Source of the DNA: Breznakia pachnodae
GTDB lineage: Bacteria; Bacillota_I; Bacilli_A; Erysipelotrichales; Erysipelotrichaceae
Length of the DNA: 64,000 nucleotides
Direction of reading: 5' to 3'
Assembly (NCBI RefSeq): GCF_030814225.1
Contig: NZ_JAUSUR010000001.1
Location: 1-64,000, forward strand
Shown here piece after piece: positions 54,417 through 63,112 of the stretch. The notes below the pieces were generated by a model. That model saw nothing but the letters and a program-made list of their open reading frames with translations. It searched no databases and was not told where the DNA came from. The position numbers were made by a program, and so were the translations under genes. How positions within the stretch are numbered: the first letter of the stretch is position 1; each line of letters begins with the position of its first letter.

Positions 54417-55802
54417 TTATAACGATTTAATCTTCTCTACTATTATATCGTATTCATTGCCTCCCATGAAGTTCGTAATTGGGAAAATTGTAGCATCTGG
54501 TCGCGTTGACTTTACTCTCTCCAATAACGAATTATGAGTTACAATTACCTGCGCCTCTTTTGGTATCTCTTCAATCGCGTAATGTTCTACCTTGATATCA
54601 ATACCTGCATCTTTCAACTTCTTGGTTAATGTAGTTGCCCCCATCGCGCTAGATCCCATACCAGCATCACAAGCAAATACAATATTCGATACATTGATTG
54701 CAGTAATTCCTTTTGATTCATTTTTCATTCCAGATACAACAGACTGTGCTTCATCAATATCCATATCTTTTGATCCACCAGTTGCTTTTATAATTAAGGA
54801 ACCAACAAAGAATGTAACTGCTGCTGATATAATAACACTTAATGCAACTCCTAGAATACTTCCTTTTTCTGCCATTCCCATAATAGCGATAATACTACCA
54901 GGTGATGCTGGTCCAGTCAGACCACTATTGAATAATACATTCACAAACACACCACTCATACCACCTGCAATCACAGCCACAATCGTTAATGGATTCATCA
55001 TAACATATGGGAAATAGATTTCATGGATTCCACCAAAGAAATGAATAATCGCTGCTCCTGGTGCCGAAGCTTTTGCTGCTCCTTTACCAAAGAATGTATA
55101 TGCCATCAGTAATCCTAATCCAGGACCAGGATTTGCTTCAATTAAGTAGAAGATTGATTTTCCTGTTTCCAGAACCTGTTCTGCTCCCATTGGAGTAAAG
55201 ATACCATGGTTAATTGCATTGTTTAAGAACAACACTTTCGCTGGTTCGACAAAGATTGATGTTAATGGTAATAAGCCATTTTCTACCAAGATGTCTACAC
55301 AAGCTCCAAGGAAATCGTTAATTCCTAAACTAATTGGACCGATTACAACGTTTCCAATTAGTGCAAGTCCAAATCCTAAGATTCCTGCTGAGAAGTTGTT
55401 GACAAGCATTTCGAATCCACCTGGAATATGTCCATCCAGTGCCTGATCCATTTTCTTTGTTAACCATCCAGCTAACGGAGCAATTGCCATAACTCCCAAG
55501 AACATTGTAACATCTTGTCCTTCTCCTAGAAGATTAAGACCTCCTGCAATAACCCCAAAGGAAGCAATCGCTGCAACGACTCCACCACGTTGCTTGTAAA
55601 CCATGCTACCTCCTGTATACCCTATTAGAATCGGTAACAGGTATGTAAGCATTGGTCCAACTAACTTCGCAAAGTGCTCGTTAGGAAGCCAACCTGTTGC
55701 AATAAATAAAGCTGTAATAATCCCCCATGCAATAAATGCTGCAATGTTTGGCATTACCATTCCACTTAGGAAGCGACCAAACTTTTGAATTGATTCTTTC
55801 AT
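54417..55802 (-). CDS. mtlA: Mannitol-type PTS EIICB permease
   Basis: 461 residues. EIIC membrane domain (about 1-345; FGRFLSGMVMPNIAAFIAWG, GAAIIHFFGGIHEIYFPYV) followed by EIIB (about 370-461) with phosphocysteine in VFACDAGMGSSAMGA. It imports and phosphorylates a hexitol, by family mannitol. First gene of the five-gene operon. Because mannitol-1-phosphate dehydrogenase is replaced by a SorE-like enzyme, another hexitol or a ketose may be the true substrate. Confidence 0.9.
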   Translation of the reverse strand: MKESIQKFGRFLSGMVMPNIAAFIAWGIITALFIATGWLPNEHFAKLVGPMLTYLLPILIGYTGGSMVYKQRGGVVAAIASFGVIAGGLNLLGEGQDVTMFLGVMAIAPLAGWLTKKMDQALDGHIPGGFEMLVNNFSAGILGFGLALIGNVVIGPISLGINDFLGACVDILVENGLLPLTSIFVEPAKVLFLNNAINHGIFTPMGAEQVLETGKSIFYLIEANPGPGLGLLMAYTFFGKGAAKASAPGAAIIHFFGGIHEIYFPYVMMNPLTIVAVIAGGMSGVFVNVLFNSGLTGPASPGSIIAIMGMAEKGSILGVALSVIISAAVTFFVGSLIIKATGGSKDMDIDEAQSVVSGMKNESKGITAINVSNIVFACDAGMGSSAMGATTLTKKLKDAGIDIKVEHYAIEEIPKEAQVIVTHNSLLERVKSTRPDATIFPITNFMGGNEYDIIVEKIKSL

Positions 55803-55845
55803 AATTTCTACCTCTTTCTGTTTTGAGTCTCCTCTTTACAATTTC

Positions 55846-55874
55846 AGTATAAGTTTACTTTGATGCAATCACAA
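55846..55874 (-). promoter_or_regulatory. Promoter of the PTS operon
   Basis: Minus strand TTGTGA (55869-55874), 17-bp spacer, TATACT (55846-55851). Confidence 0.55.
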
Positions 55875-55890
55875 TCAAATGAAATTGAAC

Positions 55891-55914
55891 TTTGTCATCT
55901 GTGAAAGTGACAAA
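55891..55914. promoter_or_regulatory. MtlR-like operator upstream of the PTS operon
   Basis: Perfect arms TTTGTCA (55891-55897) and TGACAAA (55908-55914) separated by 10 bp, 17 bp upstream of the -35 box. This resembles the TTGNCACA-N4-TGTGNCAA type of site known for Bacillus-type MtlR, and its position fits an activator. Confidence 0.6.
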
Positions 55915-55991
55915 ATTTAACATCTCAGAAAAAGGACTTCTCCTCTTGTATAACTACATTTTAACTAACTTCTTTCACTTTGGAAATATAA

Positions 55992-56017
55992 AAGAGAAAT
56001 GCAACCACATTTCTCTT
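55992..56017 (-). terminator. Terminator of the two-component / permease operon
   Basis: Ten-bp stem AAGAGAAATG (55992-56001) / CATTTCTCTT (56008-56017), then TTATATTT on the minus strand. Confidence 0.75.
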
Positions 56018-56024
56018 ATAACTT

Positions 56025-56696
56025 CTATTTATCTTCTATCTTTTTAACAAACGTTAATCTTCCATCATGAAACCGCCAGATCTCATCAGCCAAAGTTACT
56101 GATTCACGTTCCTGAGTAAAGAAGATAACTGTAGTATTGTTCTTGCTACACAGTTCCTTTAGCCACTCAATGATTTTTTCACGTACCTTCAAATCATGAA
56201 ATACATCATATACGATTATTAAATCCGGTTCATTTACAATCGCCAAAATGAAAAGCACATAACAGCGTTCCTCATCACTCAAAGACTTAACTTTCTTATT
56301 TAATATATTAGTATTAATTCCATACTGATTAAATAGCTTTACAACTCGTTCATTAATAGTCGTTTTGGCTAAACCAATATCTGATAAAATTAATTCATAG
56401 TTTATCATTACCGTTTCATTATTCAAAAGTGAATCATTTATAATAAGGGTACCTATAGAGCATTGAAAGTCATTAAAATCATTCTTATTTTTAAGTGTTT
56501 TTTCATTATAAATGATACTACCACTTGCTGGCATTTCTAATCCTATCAAAATAGAAAGCAGCAATGCATCTAGCTTTTTATCACTAATAATCAAATACAG
56601 TGTTCCACTATCAAAAGTAACATTGATATCTTTAAGTTTTCGATAAGAAATACGCTCATTGTAATATACAATGTTATCTAATGTTAAACGCTTCAT
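56025..56696 (-). CDS. Degenerate ABC-ATPase-like protein
   Basis: 223 residues, the length and strand order of an FtsE/LolD-type ATPase, but every catalytic motif is altered. The Walker A region reads ISDKKLDALLLSIL (38-50) instead of GxSGxGKST; the signature is LSDEER (139-144) instead of LSGGQ; Walker B is LIIVYDVFHDL (159-169), with Val where the catalytic Glu should be; the H-loop is FFTQE with Gln195 in place of His. It should not bind or hydrolyse ATP normally. The reading frame is clean and the ribosome site good, so it is maintained, not a decaying pseudogene. It is the last gene of the RR-HK-permease operon. Confidence 0.82.
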   Translation of the reverse strand: MKRLTLDNIVYYNERISYRKLKDINVTFDSGTLYLIISDKKLDALLLSILIGLEMPASGSIIYNEKTLKNKNDFNDFQCSIGTLIINDSLLNNETVMINYELILSDIGLAKTTINERVVKLFNQYGINTNILNKKVKSLSDEERCYVLFILAIVNEPDLIIVYDVFHDLKVREKIIEWLKELCSKNNTTVIFFTQERESVTLADEIWRFHDGRLTFVKKIEDK

Positions 56697-56709
56697 ACTT
56701 TACCTTTCT

Positions 56710-59355
56710 TTAATAATTTGGGTTCTGGTCAACTTTTTCTTTCAATTTACGATTATGAAATTTTGAGAAATCATTATCACTTTGATCATCTTCATAAAGT
56801 TGAGTATAACTGTAATAGCTGTATTCTCCTTCATAATAATCATAATAGATACTATAATTATCATAAAAATCATAATAACTATCATATAAATTATATCGTC
56901 TAAATCTAAAGCCTATATCATCTCTCATCTTTCTCATCTCATCATAAGAAACTTCATATTCAACTTCTTTTTGTAATTTTACTTCATAGTATTGTGGAAG
57001 TCCTTTTTTACTTAATTCTTCTTCATACAGATTAACAGTATTTGCATCTTTTAGATAAATACTTATTTCATTAACACCTCTTATTTCAAACATTGGTAAA
57101 TTTTGAATAGTTTCATAACTTACATATATATCATTTGAACGTATATCTGTTCTAGGTCTAGGTGCATTCTCTGAATATAATAATAAATTATGATCTAAAA
57201 CCTGATTTATAATATTCTGATTATTAGAATAGCGACGCCAATAAGGAGCATCATCTGGTGTAGAATCTGTATAAATCCCTGTAATTGTAAGAGTTTTATT
57301 ATTTATACCATAAAATTCATCTGATATTTCCAATGTATCTCCAACTTTTAAACTATTCAACTCAGCATATTCATCACTTATAATGCATTCATCTACTCCT
57401 TTAAATACATCCCCTTCAACAATTTCTCTTATTCCATCATCAAACTCATCACTAATAGATGAAGTATCAGATGCATATACAGTGTTTCCCCGGCTATAAT
57501 CCTCCGGATCTAGTTCATCAGGATCCATAATAGGATTATAGTCTTCTACAAATACTGGCATATACAAAAAGTAATTGTAAGACTCAACATATTCTGAATT
57601 GACAAAAGATTTATAATCTTTTGTTGTTACTTTTGGAAGTGTACCACTATACAAGTAATTCTCTAAGCCAAGTTCTTCCATCATCTTAGCATCTAAATCA
57701 ATAGAAACTAGGTTATCCTTTATTATTTCTGTAGATATTGTATAGGGATGTTCATCTGTATTTTTTGTCTCCGCTTTTTTCACAACACCCGCAGCATCTA
57801 AATTAGTAAATATAGTGCTCATACCAACAATCAGCACAGAAACAACTAAAAGAATCATAAGTAGTGACTTCCCATTCTTCATCACTACTTCATCATTATT
57901 AGTATGCTTCTCATCACTTATTTTCGATGCAAGATATTGAGATGGTTTAAACCTAGTAATATAAACTATTCTAATTATCTCATACACAAATAGTTGAAAT
58001 AATGCAATTCCAGAAAATAACAAACTGATTTGTCCCCATTGTAAATGAAACAGTCGATTACCAGTTAATACTAAAATACCAAAAGTGATAAATAATCCTA
58101 GAATAGTTACAATTAAGAAATCAATAATTCCTTGCTGAATCAATAATTTTCTTTGAGAACCATGATAAATTTTAATTTTAAGTGATTTTGATTCCATCAT
58201 TACCGCAATTAGCGAAACAAATATTATAGCTATCAGACCTCCAACAATCGTATAAATTGAATTCGTCGAAATCGGAGATTTCACTTCTGAAGATATATTT
58301 AGTTCAGATTTTATATTATACTTTAAAAGATTAACATCATAATAATCACTTAATCCTTTTTGGTGGAAATCACTTTCTAAATCACTAATATTTTTATTAT
58401 CACTAACGAAGAATAAAAGATTTTCCTTTAAAGGATATAAAATATAAGAGCTTTGTTCCTCACTTACCCTTTCAACGTCCACAAACTCACTTTCTTGATA
58501 AAGTCTCATATTATTCATAGTTTCCATATGAATAATAATGGTATTATCCACATCTATATTATCACCAATAGAATAATCTGTTTTCTTAGTCTGCTTAATT
58601 GAATTTAATTGATAGGCTTCATTTTCTTTCATCATTTTTGATGAATCAGAATAAATTCCACTAATTACCAATGAATGTGATACAGCATCTCCACGTCCAC
58701 CTCGATTAATTATTACAGAGTCACCAATACTAAGGTTATTAAACTCTGCGTACCTTTGTGAGATGATACATTCGTTTAAATTTATTGGTTTCTCACCCTC
58801 TATAATTGTTCGATATCCAAATTCAAACTCTCTTGAGATGTCATCATTATTTGTTGCAAAAAGGTGTGCATTAGGATGGCGATTTTTTTCTATCGCCTCT
58901 CCATCTATAGTTTTTATTTCTATGTTCTTCATTGAGTCTTGCTCTTCTTTGTCACGACCAACCTCATACATATTTTCCACATTAACTGATATGTGTGCAG
59001 TCTTAACTGTTTTTTCAAGATATGATGAGGTTGCCATATTTTCAAGCAACTCTTCAGACAATTCGTTATAGTCAGCAGGATTGTTATCAAATAATTCACT
59101 ATTATAGATATATCCATCACCGTCATATAAATCATTGTTTAATTTAACTTTATCCAGTTTAATATCAACTAAATTATAATCACTATTATTATCTTCGAAT
59201 TCTTTTACTAATTCTACTTCCTTTTGATATTTATCATATGCTTTCACCTGCTTCTGATTCACTATAATTAAACTAGTAAATACAATAAACAGTACCAATA
59301 TCAGTAACAAGTATTGAAAAAAGTTGTGTTTCATTCTATTTATAAAATTCTTCAT
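56710..59355 (-). CDS. FtsX/MacB-type permease lacking its last membrane helices, with tyrosine-rich tail
   Basis: 881 residues. Membrane helices at about 11-33, 367-388, 409-430, 441-466 and 498-517, with large extracytoplasmic domains at about 35-365 and 520-815. The two outer domains are related (NECIISQRYAEFNNLSIGDS vs DECIISDEYAELNSLKVGDT). A normal double FtsX permease has three more helices after the second domain; here the chain instead ends in a segment with 14 Tyr in 30 residues (821-850), then a short charged tail. The stop is followed after 13 bp by the next gene, so no lost helices remain. It probably works with the kinase and degenerate ATPase as a sensor or scaffold. Confidence 0.8.
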   Translation of the reverse strand: MKNFINRMKHNFFQYLLLILVLFIVFTSLIIVNQKQVKAYDKYQKEVELVKEFEDNNSDYNLVDIKLDKVKLNNDLYDGDGYIYNSELFDNNPADYNELSEELLENMATSSYLEKTVKTAHISVNVENMYEVGRDKEEQDSMKNIEIKTIDGEAIEKNRHPNAHLFATNNDDISREFEFGYRTIIEGEKPINLNECIISQRYAEFNNLSIGDSVIINRGGRGDAVSHSLVISGIYSDSSKMMKENEAYQLNSIKQTKKTDYSIGDNIDVDNTIIIHMETMNNMRLYQESEFVDVERVSEEQSSYILYPLKENLLFFVSDNKNISDLESDFHQKGLSDYYDVNLLKYNIKSELNISSEVKSPISTNSIYTIVGGLIAIIFVSLIAVMMESKSLKIKIYHGSQRKLLIQQGIIDFLIVTILGLFITFGILVLTGNRLFHLQWGQISLLFSGIALFQLFVYEIIRIVYITRFKPSQYLASKISDEKHTNNDEVVMKNGKSLLMILLVVSVLIVGMSTIFTNLDAAGVVKKAETKNTDEHPYTISTEIIKDNLVSIDLDAKMMEELGLENYLYSGTLPKVTTKDYKSFVNSEYVESYNYFLYMPVFVEDYNPIMDPDELDPEDYSRGNTVYASDTSSISDEFDDGIREIVEGDVFKGVDECIISDEYAELNSLKVGDTLEISDEFYGINNKTLTITGIYTDSTPDDAPYWRRYSNNQNIINQVLDHNLLLYSENAPRPRTDIRSNDIYVSYETIQNLPMFEIRGVNEISIYLKDANTVNLYEEELSKKGLPQYYEVKLQKEVEYEVSYDEMRKMRDDIGFRFRRYNLYDSYYDFYDNYSIYYDYYEGEYSYYSYTQLYEDDQSDNDFSKFHNRKLKEKVDQNPNY

Positions 59356-59392
59356 CTTTGCCCTCCTCTTATTACTAGCATTCTACTTTTAT

Positions 59393-60463
59393 TTAAGCTT
59401 TAGGAAACGAAAGATAAAAGCGTGTTCCTTTATCTATTTCACTTTCCACCCAGATACTTCCATTACATAAATCACAGACATGAGAAACAATACTTAAACC
59501 AATTCCATAACCATCATTTTTAAAATCATTTACTCGATAATAAGTATCAAATACTTTATCTACATATTCTTTGCTCATTCCGATTCCTTCATCTATAATT
59601 TCAATAATTACAAAATCATTTTGACTATAGGCCTTTAGTTTTATCGGATTGTTATTTCCATATTTAATTGCATTGTCAACTAAGTTTGAAATAGCACGAT
59701 ATAACCATCTCTCTTTTCCCATAATAATAGACTCTTCAGTTTCATCAAACTCAAAGGAAATGTCTGAATAGACTTTACGATACTGATCACAAACCGAAGC
59801 GACTACCAATGCTACATCTACTTCGATTAAATCATTATCAACCTTTGTATCACTAAGTGCTAATAAATTATCAATATTGGAAGATAAGTTATCAATCCAT
59901 TCTAGTGTTTTTTTATTATCCATAAGTTCAGACTCTGCACGTAAAATGGATAATGTATTCTTTTGGTCATGAGACAAATAAGAGTGAAGCCGTTTATAGT
60001 CTTCCAGATTTTTTTCAAATTTATCTTTTACTTCTGTTAACGCTTCTTTTAATATTGGATCTCCATCATAGCTTAATTCTCCATCAGATACATTTTCTAA
60101 CTGAGCAATAACTTTTCGAATTTCACGATAGTAGAAATATCTTGATACATACCAGAATAACAATACAGCAATTACAACAGTTGCAAATGTACTTATTACA
60201 ATTAGTGGTAACCAAGAAATCATAAATGACTTTTGTGCATTTCTAACATCTTTCATCTGATGAAAACTTGAAACACCTGAGTATCTGCTGTTGACCAAAT
60301 CTGTTCTATTAACTAAATAAGCATTTTCACTAATACTATTTTTATCTAATACCTGATCCATCGAATGTTCATAGAACTTGTAGGATACAAACAAGAAGCT
60401 TACGGTTATCACTATAGAAATCGTAATAATCGATAGAATCGCTTTAATATTTAATCTCCGCAT
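59393..60463 (-). CDS. Sensor histidine kinase
   Basis: 356 residues. Two membrane helices (about 8-28 and 83-105) enclose a 55-residue outer loop; a HAMP-like linker follows. The phospho-acceptor is His165 in YLSHDQKNTLS, an unusual H-box (normally SHELRTPL). The ATPase region has NLVDNAIKYGN, DEGIGM and GYGIGLSIVSHV, all intact. It overlaps the response regulator by 13 bp. The small outer loop suggests that it may sense through a partner, here possibly the large outer domains of the permease. Confidence 0.9.
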   Translation of the reverse strand: MRRLNIKAILSIITISIVITVSFLFVSYKFYEHSMDQVLDKNSISENAYLVNRTDLVNSRYSGVSSFHQMKDVRNAQKSFMISWLPLIVISTFATVVIAVLLFWYVSRYFYYREIRKVIAQLENVSDGELSYDGDPILKEALTEVKDKFEKNLEDYKRLHSYLSHDQKNTLSILRAESELMDNKKTLEWIDNLSSNIDNLLALSDTKVDNDLIEVDVALVVASVCDQYRKVYSDISFEFDETEESIIMGKERWLYRAISNLVDNAIKYGNNNPIKLKAYSQNDFVIIEIIDEGIGMSKEYVDKVFDTYYRVNDFKNDGYGIGLSIVSHVCDLCNGSIWVESEIDKGTRFYLSFPKA

Positions 60464-61122
60464 AGTGTATAACCTTTTCCTCTGATAGTAACAAACATCT
60501 GTTCTCCACCAATACTAATTACTTTCTTTCTAAGTCGTGCGATATGCACTCTAAGTACTGAAGAAAATGGATCATAATTTTCGTCATAGACATGTTCAGC
60601 AATTTCTTCTGAGGAAACAACTGCTGGATATTTTTGGGCAAGATATTCAAGAATATCAAATTCTTTTGGTTTTAAAACTAACTCCTTGCCACTTATACTT
60701 GCAGTTCTATTTGTTGGATGAACACTAATCTTACCAATATTTATTACTGGATTAGTGCGACCATGAAAACGGCGTATAACTGCATGAATACGAGAATTCA
60801 GTTCTGTCAGTTCAAATGGTTTTACCATATAGTCATCAGCACCAATGTCTAATCCTTTGATTCGATCTTCCACTTCTTTACGTGCTGTAATAATAATGAC
60901 TGGCAAATCAACACCATTGGTACGCATATTATCTAAAATAAGAAGCCCATCTTTATCAGGCAAGTTTAAATCAAGTAACATTACATCATACTGATTTATT
61001 AGAAGTTTTTCTTCACCTTCTTCTGCATCATCTGCAGTATCTATTTGAAAACCATACTTCTTTAATCCGGTTTTCATAAAAAAAGATAAGTCTTTATTAT
61101 CTTCAATAATTAATATTTTCAT
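60451..61122 (-). CDS. OmpR-family response regulator
   Basis: 223 residues. Receiver domain (1-120) with acidic pocket IIEDNKD, phospho-acceptor Asp51 in MLLDLNLPDKDG and Lys in MVKPFE; winged-helix DNA-binding domain (about 128-222) with VLRVHIARLRKKV. First gene of the four-gene operon. Direct repeats overlapping its promoter suggest autoregulation. Confidence 0.93.
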   Translation of the reverse strand: MKILIIEDNKDLSFFMKTGLKKYGFQIDTADDAEEGEEKLLINQYDVMLLDLNLPDKDGLLILDNMRTNGVDLPVIIITARKEVEDRIKGLDIGADDYMVKPFELTELNSRIHAVIRRFHGRTNPVINIGKISVHPTNRTASISGKELVLKPKEFDILEYLAQKYPAVVSSEEIAEHVYDENYDPFSSVLRVHIARLRKKVISIGGEQMFVTIRGKGYTLCGD

Positions 61123-61139
61123 AGCTCTCTCCTGCTCGC

Positions 61140-61184
61140 ATTATAGCATATACAATGTTTACTAAATGTTTAAGTGAATGTTCA
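61140..61184 (-). promoter_or_regulatory. Response-regulator promoter with phased direct repeats
   Basis: A minus-strand TATAAT (61140-61145) sits 17 bp before the response-regulator start. Just upstream are three repeats AATGTTTA, AATGTTTA, AATGTTCA at 61154, 61165 and 61177 (11- and 12-bp steps, one helical turn), covering the -35 region, as expected for tandem OmpR-type binding. An overlapping dyad AAGTGAA/TTCACTT (61172-61187) and outer GTTTACT/AGTAAAC (61157-61163, 61190-61196) add symmetry. Confidence 0.6.
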
Positions 61185-61273
61185 CTTTCAGTAAACACTT
61201 CAAGGTATAGACTAATTATATAGCATTAGTTATGAAAGATAAATAATTACTATGTGATAGAAGGAGTGTACAA

Positions 61274-62530
61274 ATGAAGTTAGAATTCGTGGAAGTAAAG
61301 GAAAATGAATATAAGGAATTTCATAAACATCATCAGTATCGTAATTTTATGAATTCCTGTGAAATGACGAAACTAAAAAGAAAAAGAGGTTCAGAGACTG
61401 AATATTTAGGAGTTAAAGATGGAAATGAATATGTGGCGATGTGTACAATTTGCTATCAGCCATTAATGAAGAAATATACATATGCATGTATTCAAAGAGG
61501 TATCTTAATTGATTATCAAGATAAAGAAGTCTTTGATTTCTTTATGAATGAATTAAAGAAACACTTACACAAAAAAGGTTGTATTTATTTACATATGGAT
61601 CCTTACATCATTCGTAAAGAACGAGATATTAATGGTGATGAAATTGAAGAAGGTTTCAACAATGAAGGCGTTATTACAACATTACAAAACGCTGGTTTTC
61701 AACATCAGGGATTCAGTATCGGTAACAGTAGCAAATATCAGCCAAGATGGACTTTTGTATTACCACTAACAGGAAAATCAAAAGATGATATATTGGCAAA
61801 TATGCATAAAAGAACCCGTTATAATATTCATAAGGCAATGCATGATGAAGTGTGTATCAGAGAATTAACATGTGATGACTTATCAATTTATTTGGATATT
61901 ATGGAACACACAGGAGAACGGCGTCATTTTGATATTCGTGATCGTGCATTCTATATGGATTACTTGAATGCTTATGGGAAACATGCGAAATTACTTCTGG
62001 CATATTTGGATATTTCAAAGTATATTGAAAAACAGAAAGAATACCAAGAGGAATCAATTCATATAATTACAAAACATGAGGAACTTTTAGGTTCTCTTTC
62101 TGAAAAGAAATGTCAGAAATGCAGAAATATTATAAAAGCTGAACAAGATAAGATTCAGACGTATCAAAACAATATTGACGAAGTTCTTTCACTTAAAAGA
62201 AACTATGGAAATGAAGTGCCATTATCCGCATGTATCTTTGTAATTCAAGATGATGAAATTGTATATTTGTTTGGTGGTTCCTATAAAGACCTTTTAAAGT
62301 ACAAAGCAAATTATGCACTACAGTGGCATATGATACAGTTGGCACTTAGGAAAGGTTGCACAAAGTATAACTTTTATGGTATCAGTGGTGATTTCAGTGA
62401 AGATGCTGATGACTATGGAATATTTAAATTCAAACAAGGTTTTGATGGTCATGTGGAAGAATTAATTGGTGACTTTATCTTACCAATCAAAAAAGGACAT
62501 TATAAGTTGTATCATTTACTGAAAGGTTAA
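61274..62530 (+). CDS. FemABX/MurM-type aminoacyltransferase
   Basis: 418 residues. Two GNAT-like halves (HMDPYIIRKERDINGDEI in the first; NFYGISGDFSEDADDYGIFK and FKQGFDGHVEELIGDF in the second) with a coiled-coil hairpin between (about 250-310), and KRTRYNIHKA near 185. These use aminoacyl-tRNA to attach amino acids to the lipid II stem peptide, making interpeptide bridges. It is divergent from the two-component system, with the repeat-rich region between them, so shared control is possible. Cys-rich patch KKCQKCRN in the coiled coil is unusual. Confidence 0.9.
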   Translation: MKLEFVEVKENEYKEFHKHHQYRNFMNSCEMTKLKRKRGSETEYLGVKDGNEYVAMCTICYQPLMKKYTYACIQRGILIDYQDKEVFDFFMNELKKHLHKKGCIYLHMDPYIIRKERDINGDEIEEGFNNEGVITTLQNAGFQHQGFSIGNSSKYQPRWTFVLPLTGKSKDDILANMHKRTRYNIHKAMHDEVCIRELTCDDLSIYLDIMEHTGERRHFDIRDRAFYMDYLNAYGKHAKLLLAYLDISKYIEKQKEYQEESIHIITKHEELLGSLSEKKCQKCRNIIKAEQDKIQTYQNNIDEVLSLKRNYGNEVPLSACIFVIQDDEIVYLFGGSYKDLLKYKANYALQWHMIQLALRKGCTKYNFYGISGDFSEDADDYGIFKFKQGFDGHVEELIGDFILPIKKGHYKLYHLLKG

Positions 62531-62534
62531 GAAA

Positions 62535-62560
62535 ACCGAGAACATATCGTTCTCGGTTCT
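62535..62560. terminator. Terminator of the FemABX gene
   Basis: Nine-bp stem ACCGAGAAC (62535-62543) / GTTCTCGGT (62549-62557) then TCTTTT; it lies between convergent genes and may act both ways. Confidence 0.8.
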
Positions 62561-62561
62561 T

Positions 62562-63101
62562 TTATAAGATTTTCTGGTATAACTTAAACCAATCTAAGCC
62601 ATATTCTCCATGACCTAAATCAACTGTATCAATATAGTCAAAACCATAACTTTCATATAACGTGATTGCTGGTATATTATGTTCATAAACATCTAAACGA
62701 ATTGCTCTTATTGCTTTCGTTTTCGCATATTCAATAACCAGTTCCATCATTCGTTTACCTAATCCCATTCTCAAATAATTAGGATGAACTGCAAATGTAC
62801 AGATTACAAATATATTCTTTAGCTCTGCTTCAACATCCCAATCAACCTCATAGTATGTAGGTTCCATATATTGGCGTAAGATAATACTTCCAGCAATTAC
62901 TCCATCAATTCTAACAACATACAAAGTATCTTCTTTGATTCCAGTTGCTGCAGTTTCTCTTACAGGATAAATTCCTTTTCTCCATCCAGGATGATTCGTA
63001 TGAGTTGCTAAGTAATCATTTAAAGAATTATAAAGATTCTCTAACTCATCAATATCCTTTTCTGTGCCTTTTTCCAGAATAACATTTACATTCATTGTCA
63101 T
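62562..63101 (-). CDS. GNAT-family N-acetyltransferase
   Basis: 179 residues. Acetyl-CoA loop YLRMGLGKRMMELV near 110-123, and the C-terminal NIPAITLYESYGF that follows in many RimI-like enzymes. Substrate unknown. It begins 11 bp after pheT with no good ribosome site, so it may rely on coupling or an internal start; codon 3 (ATG) is an alternative. Confidence 0.82.
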   Translation of the reverse strand: MTMNVNVILEKGTEKDIDELENLYNSLNDYLATHTNHPGWRKGIYPVRETAATGIKEDTLYVVRIDGVIAGSIILRQYMEPTYYEVDWDVEAELKNIFVICTFAVHPNYLRMGLGKRMMELVIEYAKTKAIRAIRLDVYEHNIPAITLYESYGFDYIDTVDLGHGEYGLDWFKLYQKIL

Positions 63102-63112
63102 ATAAATGTAGC

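Noticed and set aside
54592..55017. 141-codon frame antisense to the PTS permease
   Set aside because: Shadow of the permease frame; composition is the complement of membrane-helix codons and it has no start signals.
56696..56710. Frameshift explaining the missing helices of the permease
   Set aside because: Only 13 bp separate the stop from the next gene, leaving no room for remnant helix sequence.
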